Source of the DNA: JAAYDS01 sp012729155
GTDB lineage: Bacteria > Chloroflexota > Anaerolineae > UBA1429
NCBI GenBank assembly: GCA_036774405.1
Contig: DAIPBO010000020.1
Span: forward strand, 3,408-67,407
Reading direction: 5' to 3'
DNA length: 64,000 nt
Shown piece after piece: positions 37,391 to 45,756 of the stretch. Position 1 is the first letter of the stretch; every line of letters begins with the position of its first letter. Under the pieces are notes generated by a model. That model did not search any database, was not told the DNA's origin, and was given only the letters and a program-made list of their open reading frames with translations. The position numbers and the translations under genes were made by a program.

Positions 37391-37423
37391 AAGAGCCATC
37401 CTGCCTCCGGCAGGATGGCTCTT
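37391..37423 (+). terminator. Terminator hairpin of the RiPP-like operon
   Basis: Perfect 15-bp stem (AAGAGCCATCCTGCC 37391-37405 with its complement at 37409-37423) and a TCC loop, 47 nt after precursor 2. The expected U-tract is absent, as at the ppdK terminator. It separates this operon from the dnaG promoter. Confidence 0.75.
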
Positions 37424-37467
37424 GGCATGACAGGCATAGGCGTCTGGCTACACCGGCCCTATGAGGG

Positions 37468-37473
37468 TATAAT
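37468..37473 (+). promoter_or_regulatory. -10 element of dnaG-sigA promoter
   Basis: A perfect TATAAT 38 nt before the dnaG ATG. The -35 region (about 37443-37450, TCTGGCTA) is poor. It follows the terminator hairpin of the upstream operon, so it is the likely start of dnaG-sigA transcription. Confidence 0.5.
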
Positions 37474-37510
37474 CCCGGTGATAGACCATCACCATTGCCG
37501 AGCGAATACG

Positions 37511-39442
37511 ATGAGCGTCGTCGACGAAATCAAACAGCGCCTTGACTTGGTCGATGTGATCAGCGCTTACACGCCGCTCACCAAGGCTGGCCGCAACTTT
37601 AAGGGGCTGTGCCCGTTTCACAACGAAAAGACGCCGTCGTTCATCGTCTTTCCTGAGACGCAAACGTGGCACTGCTTTGGCGCCTGCGGCACCGGTGGCG
37701 ACTTGTTCGCCTTTATCATGCGGCGTGAGAACGTAGACTTTGGCGAAGCGCTGCGCCTGCTGGCCGAGCGCGCCGGTGTGCAGCTGGCCGCAAGAGATGC
37801 CGACAGCGCTCGCCAACGCGATGAGGTCGAACGCCTGCGCGAGGTGAATCAGGCGGCGGCCGAGCACCTTAACCATGTTTTGCTCGAGACGCCCGCGGGC
37901 GCTCCAGGCCGCGATTATCTGGCACGGCGCGGCGTCAGGCCTGAGACCATCGGCGCCTTTCAGCTTGGCTACGCCCCCGACGAGTGGCAAGCGCTACACG
38001 ACCATCTGCGCCACAAGGGCTATGGCGATGACGACCTGCTGGCCGCAGGCTTGCTGAGCGAGAGCGACAGCGGCCGCCTCTATGACCGCTTTCGCGGGCG
38101 CGTCATCTTTCCTATTCGCGACATTCGCGGGCGAGTGCTGGGCTTTGGCGGGCGCGTGCTCGGCGATGGCGTGCCCAAGTATCTCAACACCCCCCAAACC
38201 CCCCTGTTCGACAAAGGTGCGATACTCTACGGCATCGACCTGGCCCGCGAGGCGATCCGCGAGCAACAGCGGGCCGTCATCGTTGAAGGCTATATGGATG
38301 TCATCGTGCCCTATCAAGAGGGCATACGCAACGTGGTGGCGGTGATGGGCACCGCCCTTTCAGAGGCGCACATCAATGTGCTCAAACGCCTCACCCATAC
38401 CCTCATCTTGGCGCTGGATGCTGACGCCGCTGGCCTGGCTGCTGTCGAGCGCGGCACCGAGACCGCCCGACGTGCGCTGCCGCGCCGCGTAGTGCCCATC
38501 ATCCAACCCAGTGGGCTCATCCGTTATGAAGAGCAGCTCGATGCTGAGATACGCATTATGACGCTGCCCGACGGCCTCGATCCCGACGAGTTGGTGCTGG
38601 CCGACCGCGCTCGCTGGGATGCTCTGGTGGGTGATGCTCTCCCGGTGGCTGAACACTTTTTCCGGCAGGCACGCACCGAGCTGGACGTGACGACGGGCAA
38701 AGGCAAGCGCGCCGCCATGGACAGACTCTTGCCGATCATTCAGTCCATCGAGAACGCCGCCGAGCGTACCCATTACGTGCAACAGCTCGCCCAGTGGTTG
38801 CGCATGGACGAGCGCATCATCAGCGAACAACTGGCTGGCCACCCTACTGCCACGCCCAGACGCCGACCCAGGCCCCGAGCCGAGACGGCCGTTGCAGCAC
38901 CCCCCGGCGTCTCTCAGGGGCACGACGCTCTGGATGAACTCGAGCAGCATGTGCTCGGGCTGGTGATGGAACATCCACGCCTGGCCCTTGAGACCACCAA
39001 TGCAGGCCTCTTGTCTGAAGAGGCCTTTGGCGATATGCGCCGCCGTCGCGCCTTTGCTGTGGCCCGCGAACTCTCGGCCTCTGGCCTGTTACCCGACCTC
39101 GCCGAGGTGCTCGAACGACTTGACACCGAGTCGCGCACCCATGTAGAATCGATCCTACGTCACAGACAGGGGCGCCCCGAGCAGAGCCCCGAGGCACTGC
39201 AAGAGGACCTCAATAAGGCATCAGCGCGCCTGCTCAAGGCGCACCTGACACGTGACATTGAACAGCTGCAGTTCGCCCTGCTGGACGCCCACCAGGAAGG
39301 GTTGCGCGAACGTGAGGCCGAGCTCCATCTCGCCATCGACCGTCTGACTCGGCAACGCCACCTGGTAGACCAGCGCTACCACGCCGCCACCTATTTCGGC
39401 CGCCGCCAAGCCAAGGAAGCAGTGACCCGCCATCATGGCTGA
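37511..39442 (+). CDS. dnaG: DNA primase
   Basis: A 643-residue primase that makes RNA primers for replication. It has an N-terminal CHC2 zinc ribbon (CPFHNEKTPSF ... HCFGAC), the RNA-polymerase domain with Toprim motifs (VIVEGYMDVI and ALDADAAG), and a C-terminal helicase-interaction region. In-frame codons start at 37415 within the terminator hairpin, but the ATG at 37511 begins the canonical sequence (MSVVDEIKQRLDLVDVIS). The 3' end overlaps sigA by 8 nt, the familiar primase-sigma arrangement without rpsU. Confidence 0.97.
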   Translation: MSVVDEIKQRLDLVDVISAYTPLTKAGRNFKGLCPFHNEKTPSFIVFPETQTWHCFGACGTGGDLFAFIMRRENVDFGEALRLLAERAGVQLAARDADSARQRDEVERLREVNQAAAEHLNHVLLETPAGAPGRDYLARRGVRPETIGAFQLGYAPDEWQALHDHLRHKGYGDDDLLAAGLLSESDSGRLYDRFRGRVIFPIRDIRGRVLGFGGRVLGDGVPKYLNTPQTPLFDKGAILYGIDLAREAIREQQRAVIVEGYMDVIVPYQEGIRNVVAVMGTALSEAHINVLKRLTHTLILALDADAAGLAAVERGTETARRALPRRVVPIIQPSGLIRYEEQLDAEIRIMTLPDGLDPDELVLADRARWDALVGDALPVAEHFFRQARTELDVTTGKGKRAAMDRLLPIIQSIENAAERTHYVQQLAQWLRMDERIISEQLAGHPTATPRRRPRPRAETAVAAPPGVSQGHDALDELEQHVLGLVMEHPRLALETTNAGLLSEEAFGDMRRRRAFAVARELSASGLLPDLAEVLERLDTESRTHVESILRHRQGRPEQSPEALQEDLNKASARLLKAHLTRDIEQLQFALLDAHQEGLREREAELHLAIDRLTRQRHLVDQRYHAATYFGRRQAKEAVTRHHG

Positions 39443-40694
39443 GCAACACAACTCAGAGCCCCAGCCCAGCAAGATCATCCAGACACTGTTGGCCAAGGGC
39501 AGACGCGAGGGGTACATCACCAGCGACGAGGTGCAGCAGGTGCTGCCTCAAGGCGCCAAAGCACAGGCGCTCTTGAAGGAGATTGAGACCATCTTTGCCC
39601 GCAACGACATCCCCATCCTCGACGAGCAGGCTCTCGATGACGATGATCTGCTCATCGAGGCTGCCGAGGCCGATCAGGGCGTTGCGGCCACCGAGTCGGT
39701 GAGCGACCCGGTGCACATGTACCTGCGTGAGATCGGGCGCGTCCCCCTGCTCAGCCAAGAAGAAGAGGTGCGCCTCGCCATAGCCATCGAGCGCGGCCTC
39801 GAGGCCGCCAGGCAGCTCCAGGCGATCGAGCCAGGATCAAACCCCGGCGCCGAGCAAGCGCTCAGACTGCGCATCATGCAGGGCGAGTTAGCCCGTCGCC
39901 GGATGGCCGAGGCCAACCTGCGGCTGGTAGTCTCGGTGGCCAAAAAGTTCGCCGGGCGAGGCATGTCGTTCCTCGATCTCATCCAGGAAGGCAATCTCGG
40001 CCTGCTGCGTGCGGTTGAAAAGTTCGACCACCGACGCGGCTTTAAGTTCAGCACCTATGCCCACTGGTGGATACGTCAGGCCATCAACCGCGCTATCGCT
40101 GACCAGGGCCGCACCATCCGCATTCCGGTGCATATGATCGAATCGATCAACCGGATGACGCGCACCATCCGCGCCCTGCAGCAAGACCTGGGACATGACC
40201 CGACGCCCGAAGAGGTGGCCCTGCATCTAGACTATCTCAGCGAAACCGATCGGCGCATCATCGAGGATGCTTGGAACCGCGAAACACCCGTGCCCTCTGA
40301 TGTAGCTGTGCGCCTCAGGCGTGCTGCCAAAAAAGTGCGCCAGATCATGACTGTCTCTCAGGAACCCATGTCGCTGGAAACGCCCATGGGCAGCGAGGAT
40401 AACAGTGTGCTTGTCGATTTCATCGCCGACGAGTCGGTGGCCAATCCGCAAGATGAAACCAACCGCGAGATGCTGCGCGCCCAGATGCAAGACATCCTCG
40501 ATTCGCTCAGCCCACGCGAGCGTGATGTGCTGGCGCTCCGCTTTGGGCTCGTCGACGGCGAGAGCCACACCCTCGAAGAGGTCGGCCGTCGCTTTGGGGT
40601 CACCCGCGAGCGTGTCCGCCAGATCGAGGCCAAGGCACTGCGCAAGCTGCGCCACCCCACACGTAGCCGCAAGCTGCGAGACTACCTGAGTTAG
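39435..40694 (+). CDS. sigA: Primary sigma factor RpoD/SigA
   Basis: A 419-residue sigma-70 factor. Region 1.1-like sequence (residues 8-55), region 1.2 (DPVHMYLREIGRVPLLS), region 2 (FLDLIQEGNLGLLRAVEKFDHR, then KFSTYAHWWIRQAI for -10 recognition), region 3 and region 4 (VTRERVRQIEAKALRKLRHP) are complete. The acidic non-conserved region is short. The ATG lies inside the dnaG 3' end. The promoters listed in this window match what this factor should recognise. Confidence 0.97.
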   Translation: MAEQHNSEPQPSKIIQTLLAKGRREGYITSDEVQQVLPQGAKAQALLKEIETIFARNDIPILDEQALDDDDLLIEAAEADQGVAATESVSDPVHMYLREIGRVPLLSQEEEVRLAIAIERGLEAARQLQAIEPGSNPGAEQALRLRIMQGELARRRMAEANLRLVVSVAKKFAGRGMSFLDLIQEGNLGLLRAVEKFDHRRGFKFSTYAHWWIRQAINRAIADQGRTIRIPVHMIESINRMTRTIRALQQDLGHDPTPEEVALHLDYLSETDRRIIEDAWNRETPVPSDVAVRLRRAAKKVRQIMTVSQEPMSLETPMGSEDNSVLVDFIADESVANPQDETNREMLRAQMQDILDSLSPRERDVLALRFGLVDGESHTLEEVGRRFGVTRERVRQIEAKALRKLRHPTRSRKLRDYLS

Positions 40695-40722
40695 CGCCGC
40701 TGCGAGCAACCCAACCGACGAT

Positions 40723-40751
40723 TTGACGCCAAAGACCTCTTGGCCTAGAAT
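40723..40751 (+). promoter_or_regulatory. tRNA-Asn promoter
   Basis: TTGACG (40723-40728), 17-bp spacer and TAGAAT (40746-40751). Predicted start near 40758, about 12 nt before the mature tRNA 5' end. Confidence 0.75.
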
Positions 40752-40769
40752 GCTCCCGCGTTGCACCGA

Positions 40770-40841
40770 TCCTCGGTAGCTCAACGGTAGAGCGACCGGC
40801 TGTTAACCGGTTGGTTGTTGGTTCGAATCCAGCCCGAGGAG
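40770..40841 (+). tRNA. tRNA-Asn (GTT)
   Basis: A full cloverleaf: acceptor stem TCCTCGG/CCGAGGA, D-arm GCTC...GAGC, anticodon stem ACCGG/CCGGT with loop CTGTTAA (anticodon GTT), and T-loop TTCGAAT. The discriminator base is G. CCA is not encoded and must be added. It has its own promoter and terminator. Confidence 0.97.
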
Positions 40842-40847
40842 CTCTGG

Positions 40848-40882
40848 CTCCCGTTGCCGATACGGCAACGGGAGTTTGTGTT
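40848..40882 (+). terminator. Intrinsic terminator of tRNA-Asn
   Basis: Perfect 12-bp stem CTCCCGTTGCCG (40848-40859) with CGGCAACGGGAG (40863-40874), ATA loop, then TTTGTGTT. It starts 6 nt after the tRNA. Confidence 0.88.
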
Positions 40883-40887
40883 ATACT
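40879..40887 (+). promoter_or_regulatory. Possible extended -10 promoter for the deaminase operon
   Basis: TGT immediately followed by TATACT (40882-40887) forms an extended -10 element overlapping the end of the tRNA terminator. No -35 box is evident. Start would be near 40894, 75 nt before the deaminase-methyltransferase ATG. Confidence 0.4.
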
Positions 40888-40968
40888 GGCGATACACGCA
40901 TCCCTTATCGACCTCGGTGCAGTCGAGCCGAACTCGGCCGGTGTTGCCGCACGTGTGCCAGGAGTGCC

Positions 40969-42213
40969 ATGGACGACCTGACACTGCTACACGAGGCCCT
41001 CGCCGAGGCGCAACGCTCACGTCGCGAGGGCGGCGACCCATTTGGTGCCGTGTTGGCCCGCCAGGGCACGGTGCAGCACCGCTCGGGCGATCGCACCGTG
41101 GCCCTGTGCGACCCCACCGCGCACGCCGAGCTGGCGCTCATCTCTAGCTACTGTCGTACCTATGGCATCTATGACCTTGGCGATTGCACTCTCTACAGCG
41201 CTGTCGAGCCCTGTGCCATGTGTGCCGGCGCCATCCACTGGGCGCGGGTGGGCCGTGTGGTCTTTGCCATATCGCAGGCCGCCCTTCAACGGACGTCAGG
41301 CGGGCGCCCCAAGCCAGGTTGCGCCGACATCCTGACACAGCTACACAGCCGCACGCGTGTCGAGGGGCCGCTGTTGCCGCAAGAGAGCGCCAGGCTGCTC
41401 GAGCCCTGGCCAGGGCCACGGCGCGAACGCGTCGGCTCGATGGCGGCGGCGGCAACGCCTCGTTGGCCGCGGCGCGTCGTGCAGTGGCGCTGGGAGGATG
41501 CCGAGTCACAGCGCATCTTCGCCGAGTTGGTAGGGTTCGACGAGGCGCACTCTGCCAGCGAGGTCGAGGCCATCATCGCCCTCAGCGGTGTGCGGCCGCC
41601 CTCCCAGGTGCTCGACGTAGGCTGCGGCAACGGCCGGCACGCTATCTTGATGGCTCAACGCGGCTACCAGGTCGAGGGCATCGCTGTGGCCGATGCCTAC
41701 CTTGCGCAGGCACGTCAGGCGGCAACTGCGGCTGGCGTGGTCATCGCGTGGCGCCGCCAGCGCGCCAGCGACCTGCAGGCTCAGAGCCGCTATGACCTGG
41801 TGCTCGTCTTCAACCACGCCCTGGGCCTGATGGCCGACACCGAGCTACATGAGCAATTCCGTCGTATGCGCCTGGCCTTGCGGCCTGGTGGCGTCATGCT
41901 GCTGCGCACCGCAGGGCCGCAGCGCCTGCCAGACGCGAGAGAGCATAGCATCAACCGCTGGGTCGAGCGCCAGGGACGCTTTGTCCTCTCAGAGCAGGTT
42001 CTCGCAGACGGAGAACGCCACGAACGGTGTATCGTCATTGACCCTGCCCTCGGCGATGTCGTCGAATATCAGGGGCGTCAGCGCGCCTTGCGCCTGAAAG
42101 ACGTCATGGGAATGCTGGCCACAGCGGGATGGCGACAGGTGACCGCCCTGGCCGATCTCGAGGGTACGCCCGCCACACCCGATCACTTTGGCATCTACCT
42201 CTGTCGCCCCTGA
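40969..42213 (+). CDS. Nucleoside deaminase-class I methyltransferase fusion
   Basis: A 414-residue two-domain protein. Residues 1-150 are a cytidine-deaminase-fold domain with the zinc/proton-shuttle motif AHAE (in DPTAHAELALI) and PCAMC (in VEPCAMCAGAIHW), closest in style to guanine/nucleoside deaminases. Residues 190-414 are an SAM-dependent methyltransferase with motif I VLDVGCGNGRHAILMA and a LRPGGVMLL motif. The ATG at 40969 has AGGAG 4 nt upstream. The joined reaction is unknown; a role on a modified base, nucleoside or tRNA is only inference. It starts a five-gene run ending at 45011. Confidence 0.85.
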   Translation: MDDLTLLHEALAEAQRSRREGGDPFGAVLARQGTVQHRSGDRTVALCDPTAHAELALISSYCRTYGIYDLGDCTLYSAVEPCAMCAGAIHWARVGRVVFAISQAALQRTSGGRPKPGCADILTQLHSRTRVEGPLLPQESARLLEPWPGPRRERVGSMAAAATPRWPRRVVQWRWEDAESQRIFAELVGFDEAHSASEVEAIIALSGVRPPSQVLDVGCGNGRHAILMAQRGYQVEGIAVADAYLAQARQAATAAGVVIAWRRQRASDLQAQSRYDLVLVFNHALGLMADTELHEQFRRMRLALRPGGVMLLRTAGPQRLPDAREHSINRWVERQGRFVLSEQVLADGERHERCIVIDPALGDVVEYQGRQRALRLKDVMGMLATAGWRQVTALADLEGTPATPDHFGIYLCRP

Positions 42214-42222
42214 GGAGTGGTG

Positions 42223-42726
42223 ATGAAACTGCTGATTCGGCCCGCTACCCCCTCTGACCTCGATGCCCTCGACGCTCTGTTCATCGAGGGCGACGCCTGG
42301 CACGCCGCCCACGAGCCCACCGTGTTCTGTGTGCCTCAGGGCGAGCCGCGCCCGCACGACTATTTGTGCAGCATCATGGCGGCTGATGACAGCACAATTC
42401 TGGTGGCCGAGCGCCAGGGTGAGGTGCTGGGCATGTTGATGCTGCTCATCAGCGCTTCTCCGAACCTACCGATGATGGTACGACGACGCTTTGGCATCGT
42501 CGACACGCTGATCGTGGCCGCGCGCGCCAGGCGCGAGGGCATCGCGCGCCGGCTGATGCTGGCCGGCGAGGCGTGGTTTCGCGCCCATGACTGCCACGAC
42601 CTGCAGATTACCGTTTGGGACTTTAACAGGGGCGCCGAGGCGCTGTATCGTCAGTTGGGCTACACCCCCCTGAACCGTCGCCTGGCCAAACGGCTGAACG
42701 CTTTGCCGCCCTCGCCCGCTGATTGA
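42223..42726 (+). CDS. GNAT family N-acetyltransferase
   Basis: A 167-residue acetyltransferase with the GNAT core: beta strands around TILVAERQGEVLGMLMLLI, the acetyl-CoA loop VAARARREGIARRLM (motif A, R-x-x-G-I-A) and GAEALYRQLGYTPL (motif B). GAGGAG lies 5 nt before the ATG at 42223. The substrate is unknown. It starts 9 nt after the fusion gene. Confidence 0.85.
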   Translation: MKLLIRPATPSDLDALDALFIEGDAWHAAHEPTVFCVPQGEPRPHDYLCSIMAADDSTILVAERQGEVLGMLMLLISASPNLPMMVRRRFGIVDTLIVAARARREGIARRLMLAGEAWFRAHDCHDLQITVWDFNRGAEALYRQLGYTPLNRRLAKRLNALPPSPAD

Positions 42727-42757
42727 CCCTGGCGGCCTTTGGCCCTACCATAGGCCC

Positions 42758-43153
42758 ATGGGCCAGCAACGACCACCCCGCCTCGAGAGACCATCGCGCA
42801 CGAGCACCGGACGCCGCGGTGAGGACCTCGCCTGCGAGGAACTCACTCGCCGTGGCTATGAGATCGTGGCGCGCAACTGGCGCTGCCCTGTCGGCGAGGT
42901 CGATATCGTGGCGCGCGAAGGGCAGAGCCTCGCCTTTGTCGAGGTCAAGACACGGCGAGGGCGGCAAAGCCTCCCTGAGGAGGGGCTCACGCCGGCCAAG
43001 GCCGCCCGCATTATCGCCGTGGCGCAACACTATGTGGGCCAGGTTGAGCCCGTAGAGACCGCCTGGCGCATCGACCTCGTCGCCATCGAACTGGGGCGCG
43101 ATGGCCAGGCGCGGCGCATCACCATCACCCCCGCCATTGGAATCGACGCATGA
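42758..43153 (+). CDS. YraN/UPF0102 family nuclease-like protein
   Basis: A 131-residue protein of the YraN family with a restriction-endonuclease-like fold. The conserved elements are TGRRGEDLACEELTRRGYEI, the active-site-like E-x-D (GEVDIVARE) and FVEVKTRRG. Function is not firmly known. The stop overlaps the miaA ATG (ATGA). No good ribosome-binding site precedes the ATG. Confidence 0.88.
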   Translation: MGQQRPPRLERPSRTSTGRRGEDLACEELTRRGYEIVARNWRCPVGEVDIVAREGQSLAFVEVKTRRGRQSLPEEGLTPAKAARIIAVAQHYVGQVEPVETAWRIDLVAIELGRDGQARRITITPAIGIDA

Positions 43154-44094
43154 CGGCCAACCCGCCCAGACTGGTCACCGTTATCGGGCCCACCGCCGTT
43201 GGCAAGACGGCGCTGTCGCTCGAGTTGGCACAACAGCTTGATGGCGAGATCGTATCGGCCGATTCACGACAGATCTACCGCGGCATGGACATCGGCACGG
43301 CCAAGGCTACGCCTGCCGAACGGGCGCGCGCGCCGCATCACCTGCTCGACGTGGTGCCGCCCGATGGTGAGCTGACCCTGGCGCACTTTCGACAGCTCGC
43401 CGACGAGGCCATCAGATCCATCTGGGCGCGAGATCGCGCTCCGCTGTTGGTGGGGGGCACGGGGCAATGGGTCTGGGCGCTGCTCGAGGGTTGGACGGTG
43501 CCCGAGGTGCCACCCAACCGGGCACTGCGCCAGGCGCTGGCCGCGCGCGCGGCCAGCGAGGGTCACCATGCACTGCACCTTGAGTTGGCAGCGGTAGATC
43601 CCGTCGCCGCTGCACAGATCGATGCCCGCAACGTGCGCCGTGTCATCCGCGCACTCGAGGTGCACCACGTCACGGGCAAGCCGATCAGCGCGCTGCAACG
43701 CAAAGACCCGCCCGACTATGGTGTGTTCATCATCGGTCTCACGATGCCCCGCGAAATGCTGTATGAGCGCATCGACCGACGCGTTGACGGCATGATAGCC
43801 GCTGGCCTGGTTGACGAGGTGCGCGAGCTCTTGCGGCAGGGCTATGATGAGCAGCTGCCATCTATGTCGGGGCTCGGCTACCGGCAGATCGCTCAATATC
43901 TGTGCGGCGAGTGCTCGCTCGACGAGGCAACAGCGCTCATCAAGCGCGACACGCGCCGCTTTGTGCGGCAGCAGTACAACTGGTTCCGCCCGCGCGATGT
44001 GCGCATCAACTGGTACGATGTCACCACATGGGATTCATCTGCCCTGCAGCAGCGCGTCGCCCGCTTTATGGCGACAGGCCATGATGCGCCATGA
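43150..44094 (+). CDS. miaA: tRNA dimethylallyltransferase
   Basis: A 314-residue enzyme that adds the dimethylallyl group to A37 of UNN-decoding tRNAs. P-loop GPTAVGKTALSLELA, DSRQIYRGMDIGTAK and LVGGTGQWVWALLEG are diagnostic, as is GLGYRQIAQYL in the C-terminal half. Both ends overlap neighbours by ATGA, so it is translationally linked to yraN and the LysM gene. Confidence 0.96.
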   Translation: MTANPPRLVTVIGPTAVGKTALSLELAQQLDGEIVSADSRQIYRGMDIGTAKATPAERARAPHHLLDVVPPDGELTLAHFRQLADEAIRSIWARDRAPLLVGGTGQWVWALLEGWTVPEVPPNRALRQALAARAASEGHHALHLELAAVDPVAAAQIDARNVRRVIRALEVHHVTGKPISALQRKDPPDYGVFIIGLTMPREMLYERIDRRVDGMIAAGLVDEVRELLRQGYDEQLPSMSGLGYRQIAQYLCGECSLDEATALIKRDTRRFVRQQYNWFRPRDVRINWYDVTTWDSSALQQRVARFMATGHDAP

Positions 44095-45011
44095 AACGTC
44101 GCCGTCGCACCCCCAACCGGATGGTCGGCCGCTACTTTGCGCTGATCGCGCTACTGATCATTGCCGTCAGCTTGCTGGTGCAATCGCTACGCCCCAACCA
44201 GCGTGAGACGGGCGCCACCTCACAGCCAACGCTCTATGTGACACGAGGCCAGGCCTCGGTGGCCTGTGGGGCCGATGCCCAGGCCGCATCGCTGGGCGCC
44301 CGTGAGCGCGCCACCCTGTCGGCAGACTGCAGTGTGCGCACCGGCCCGGGCGCCGAGGCGGCGCTGTCGTTCGACCACGGCCGGGTGTTGCTGCTGCTGG
44401 GCCCCAATGCCATCTACACTCAGGGGCCTATCGAGCGACGGCAGATCGGCCGCACATTGCGCGTCAAAGGGGCGTTGCCGCAGGGCAAGGGCACATGCTG
44501 GGTCGATCACGGCGCGCTCGAAGGCGCCAGCGTGCTGCTGCAAGTGGGTCCTGCCGAAATCTATAGCAGCGCCGGACTCTTTGAGGTCGTGGGCCACGAC
44601 GCCGAGAGCGCTCGCCTGGCCGTCTATGCGGGCGAGGTGCGCAGCTCGGTGGGCCGGCACGCGGCCACCCTCAGTGCCGGCCAAGAGGCGGGCCTGGTGC
44701 GTGACAGGCTCATCACCCCCCTCAACACCGCTGGAGAAGCGCCCACACGGCCTGACCTGCCCGGCGATCTCTTGGCAATGCCTACCAGCACGCCCCCGCC
44801 CACAGGCCAGGGCATCGGCGCCGATGCCGTCACCACGCCGCAGGAGACCTGGCAGCTCTACACCGTACAGCCAGACGACACCCTCAGCACCATTGCCGAG
44901 GCGCATGGCATCACGTGGCAGGCGCTGTGGGAGGCCAACTGCGACGCAGTGCCCGACCCGCAGTTCTTGATGGCCGGGCAGACGCTGCGCATCCCCACGA
45001 GCGCCGACTAG
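44091..45011 (+). CDS. Membrane-anchored FecR-like/LysM protein
   Basis: A 306-residue protein. A basic N-terminus precedes one membrane helix (about residues 15-30). The extracytoplasmic part has a FecR-like beta domain (about residues 45-200, with GEVRSSVGRHAATLSAGQEAGL near its end), a Pro/Thr linker, and a C-terminal LysM module (about residues 257-303; YTVQPDDTLSTIAEAHGI). LysM binds glycan with GlcNAc, so cell-wall attachment is likely. It is the last gene of its operon and overlaps the end of nfi by 4 nt on the opposite strand. Confidence 0.78.
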   Translation: MKRRRRTPNRMVGRYFALIALLIIAVSLLVQSLRPNQRETGATSQPTLYVTRGQASVACGADAQAASLGARERATLSADCSVRTGPGAEAALSFDHGRVLLLLGPNAIYTQGPIERRQIGRTLRVKGALPQGKGTCWVDHGALEGASVLLQVGPAEIYSSAGLFEVVGHDAESARLAVYAGEVRSSVGRHAATLSAGQEAGLVRDRLITPLNTAGEAPTRPDLPGDLLAMPTSTPPPTGQGIGADAVTTPQETWQLYTVQPDDTLSTIAEAHGITWQALWEANCDAVPDPQFLMAGQTLRIPTSAD

Positions 45012-45667
45012 CGCTGCGAGGCGAGCCGATGGGCCCAGCGTGTAGGCTCGGGCAGGCGATAGCCCGCGCCACAGGCCAGCACGATCTCGGCCGCATGCCC
45101 AAGGCCCACACGGTGCCCTACCGATACATACACTGGCCTGACCGCCTGGCGCGTGCGCAGCACCAATCCGATCTGCTCCTCGCCATCCCATAGGGCGGCG
45201 GCGCTGCCCCGCGCGTCTGCCGGTTCGTCATGCTGGCCCACCAGCCGTGATTTGGCGCAGCCGATGCTGGGCCAGTCGAGCAGCACACCGATATGGCTGG
45301 CCAACCCCATACGCCGCGGGTGGGCATAGCCCTGCCCATCAAAGATGAGCACATCGGGGATTGTGTGCAGCTGCGCCAGCGCTGCCAACACCACCGGCCC
45401 CTCGCGAAAAGAGAGCAGGCCCGGCACATAGGGAAAGGTCACCTCACCCTCGCACACCACAGCCTCGACCTGGTCGAGCGCCGGCAGTGCATGTACCGCC
45501 ACCGCAGCGCGTGCGCGCCCCTGCCAGAGCCCCACATCAACGCCGGCCACCAGGCGCACCTCGTCCAGGGTGTCGCTATGCAGCAATCTTGCGGCGAGGT
45601 CGCGCTGTATCTGCGCTGCCTCGCCCGGCGACACATCCCAGCGATGACTCAGCACCGGCGTGAGCAT
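45008..45667 (-). CDS. nfi: Endonuclease V
   Basis: A 219-residue deoxyinosine 3' endonuclease. Signatures are VAGVDVGLW (catalytic Asp), VTFPYVPGLLSFREGP and FDGQGYAHPRRMGLASHIG. The ATG at 45667 is chosen because GGAGG lies 7 nt upstream; two earlier in-frame ATGs (45697 and 45691) lack a site. It converges on the LysM gene with a 4-nt overlap. It may act in repair of deaminated bases. Confidence 0.93.
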   Translation of the reverse strand: MLTPVLSHRWDVSPGEAAQIQRDLAARLLHSDTLDEVRLVAGVDVGLWQGRARAAVAVHALPALDQVEAVVCEGEVTFPYVPGLLSFREGPVVLAALAQLHTIPDVLIFDGQGYAHPRRMGLASHIGVLLDWPSIGCAKSRLVGQHDEPADARGSAAALWDGEEQIGLVLRTRQAVRPVYVSVGHRVGLGHAAEIVLACGAGYRLPEPTRWAHRLASQR

Positions 45668-45719
45668 GGCCAACCTCCTCTCTGGCGTCATCCTCATTAT
45701 ACGCCCGAGACGATGCCAG

Positions 45720-45748
45720 TTCGGTGCTGATCTATGGCGTGCTATAAT
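45720..45748 (+). promoter_or_regulatory. Promoter of site-2 protease gene, predicted leaderless
   Basis: A perfect TATAAT (45743-45748) with a weak -35 (TTCGGT, 45720-45725) and 17-bp spacer. Only 8 nt separate the -10 box from the ATG at 45757, and there is no ribosome-binding site, so the transcript may begin at or next to the start codon. Confidence 0.55.
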
Positions 45749-45756
45749 GGTTATCT

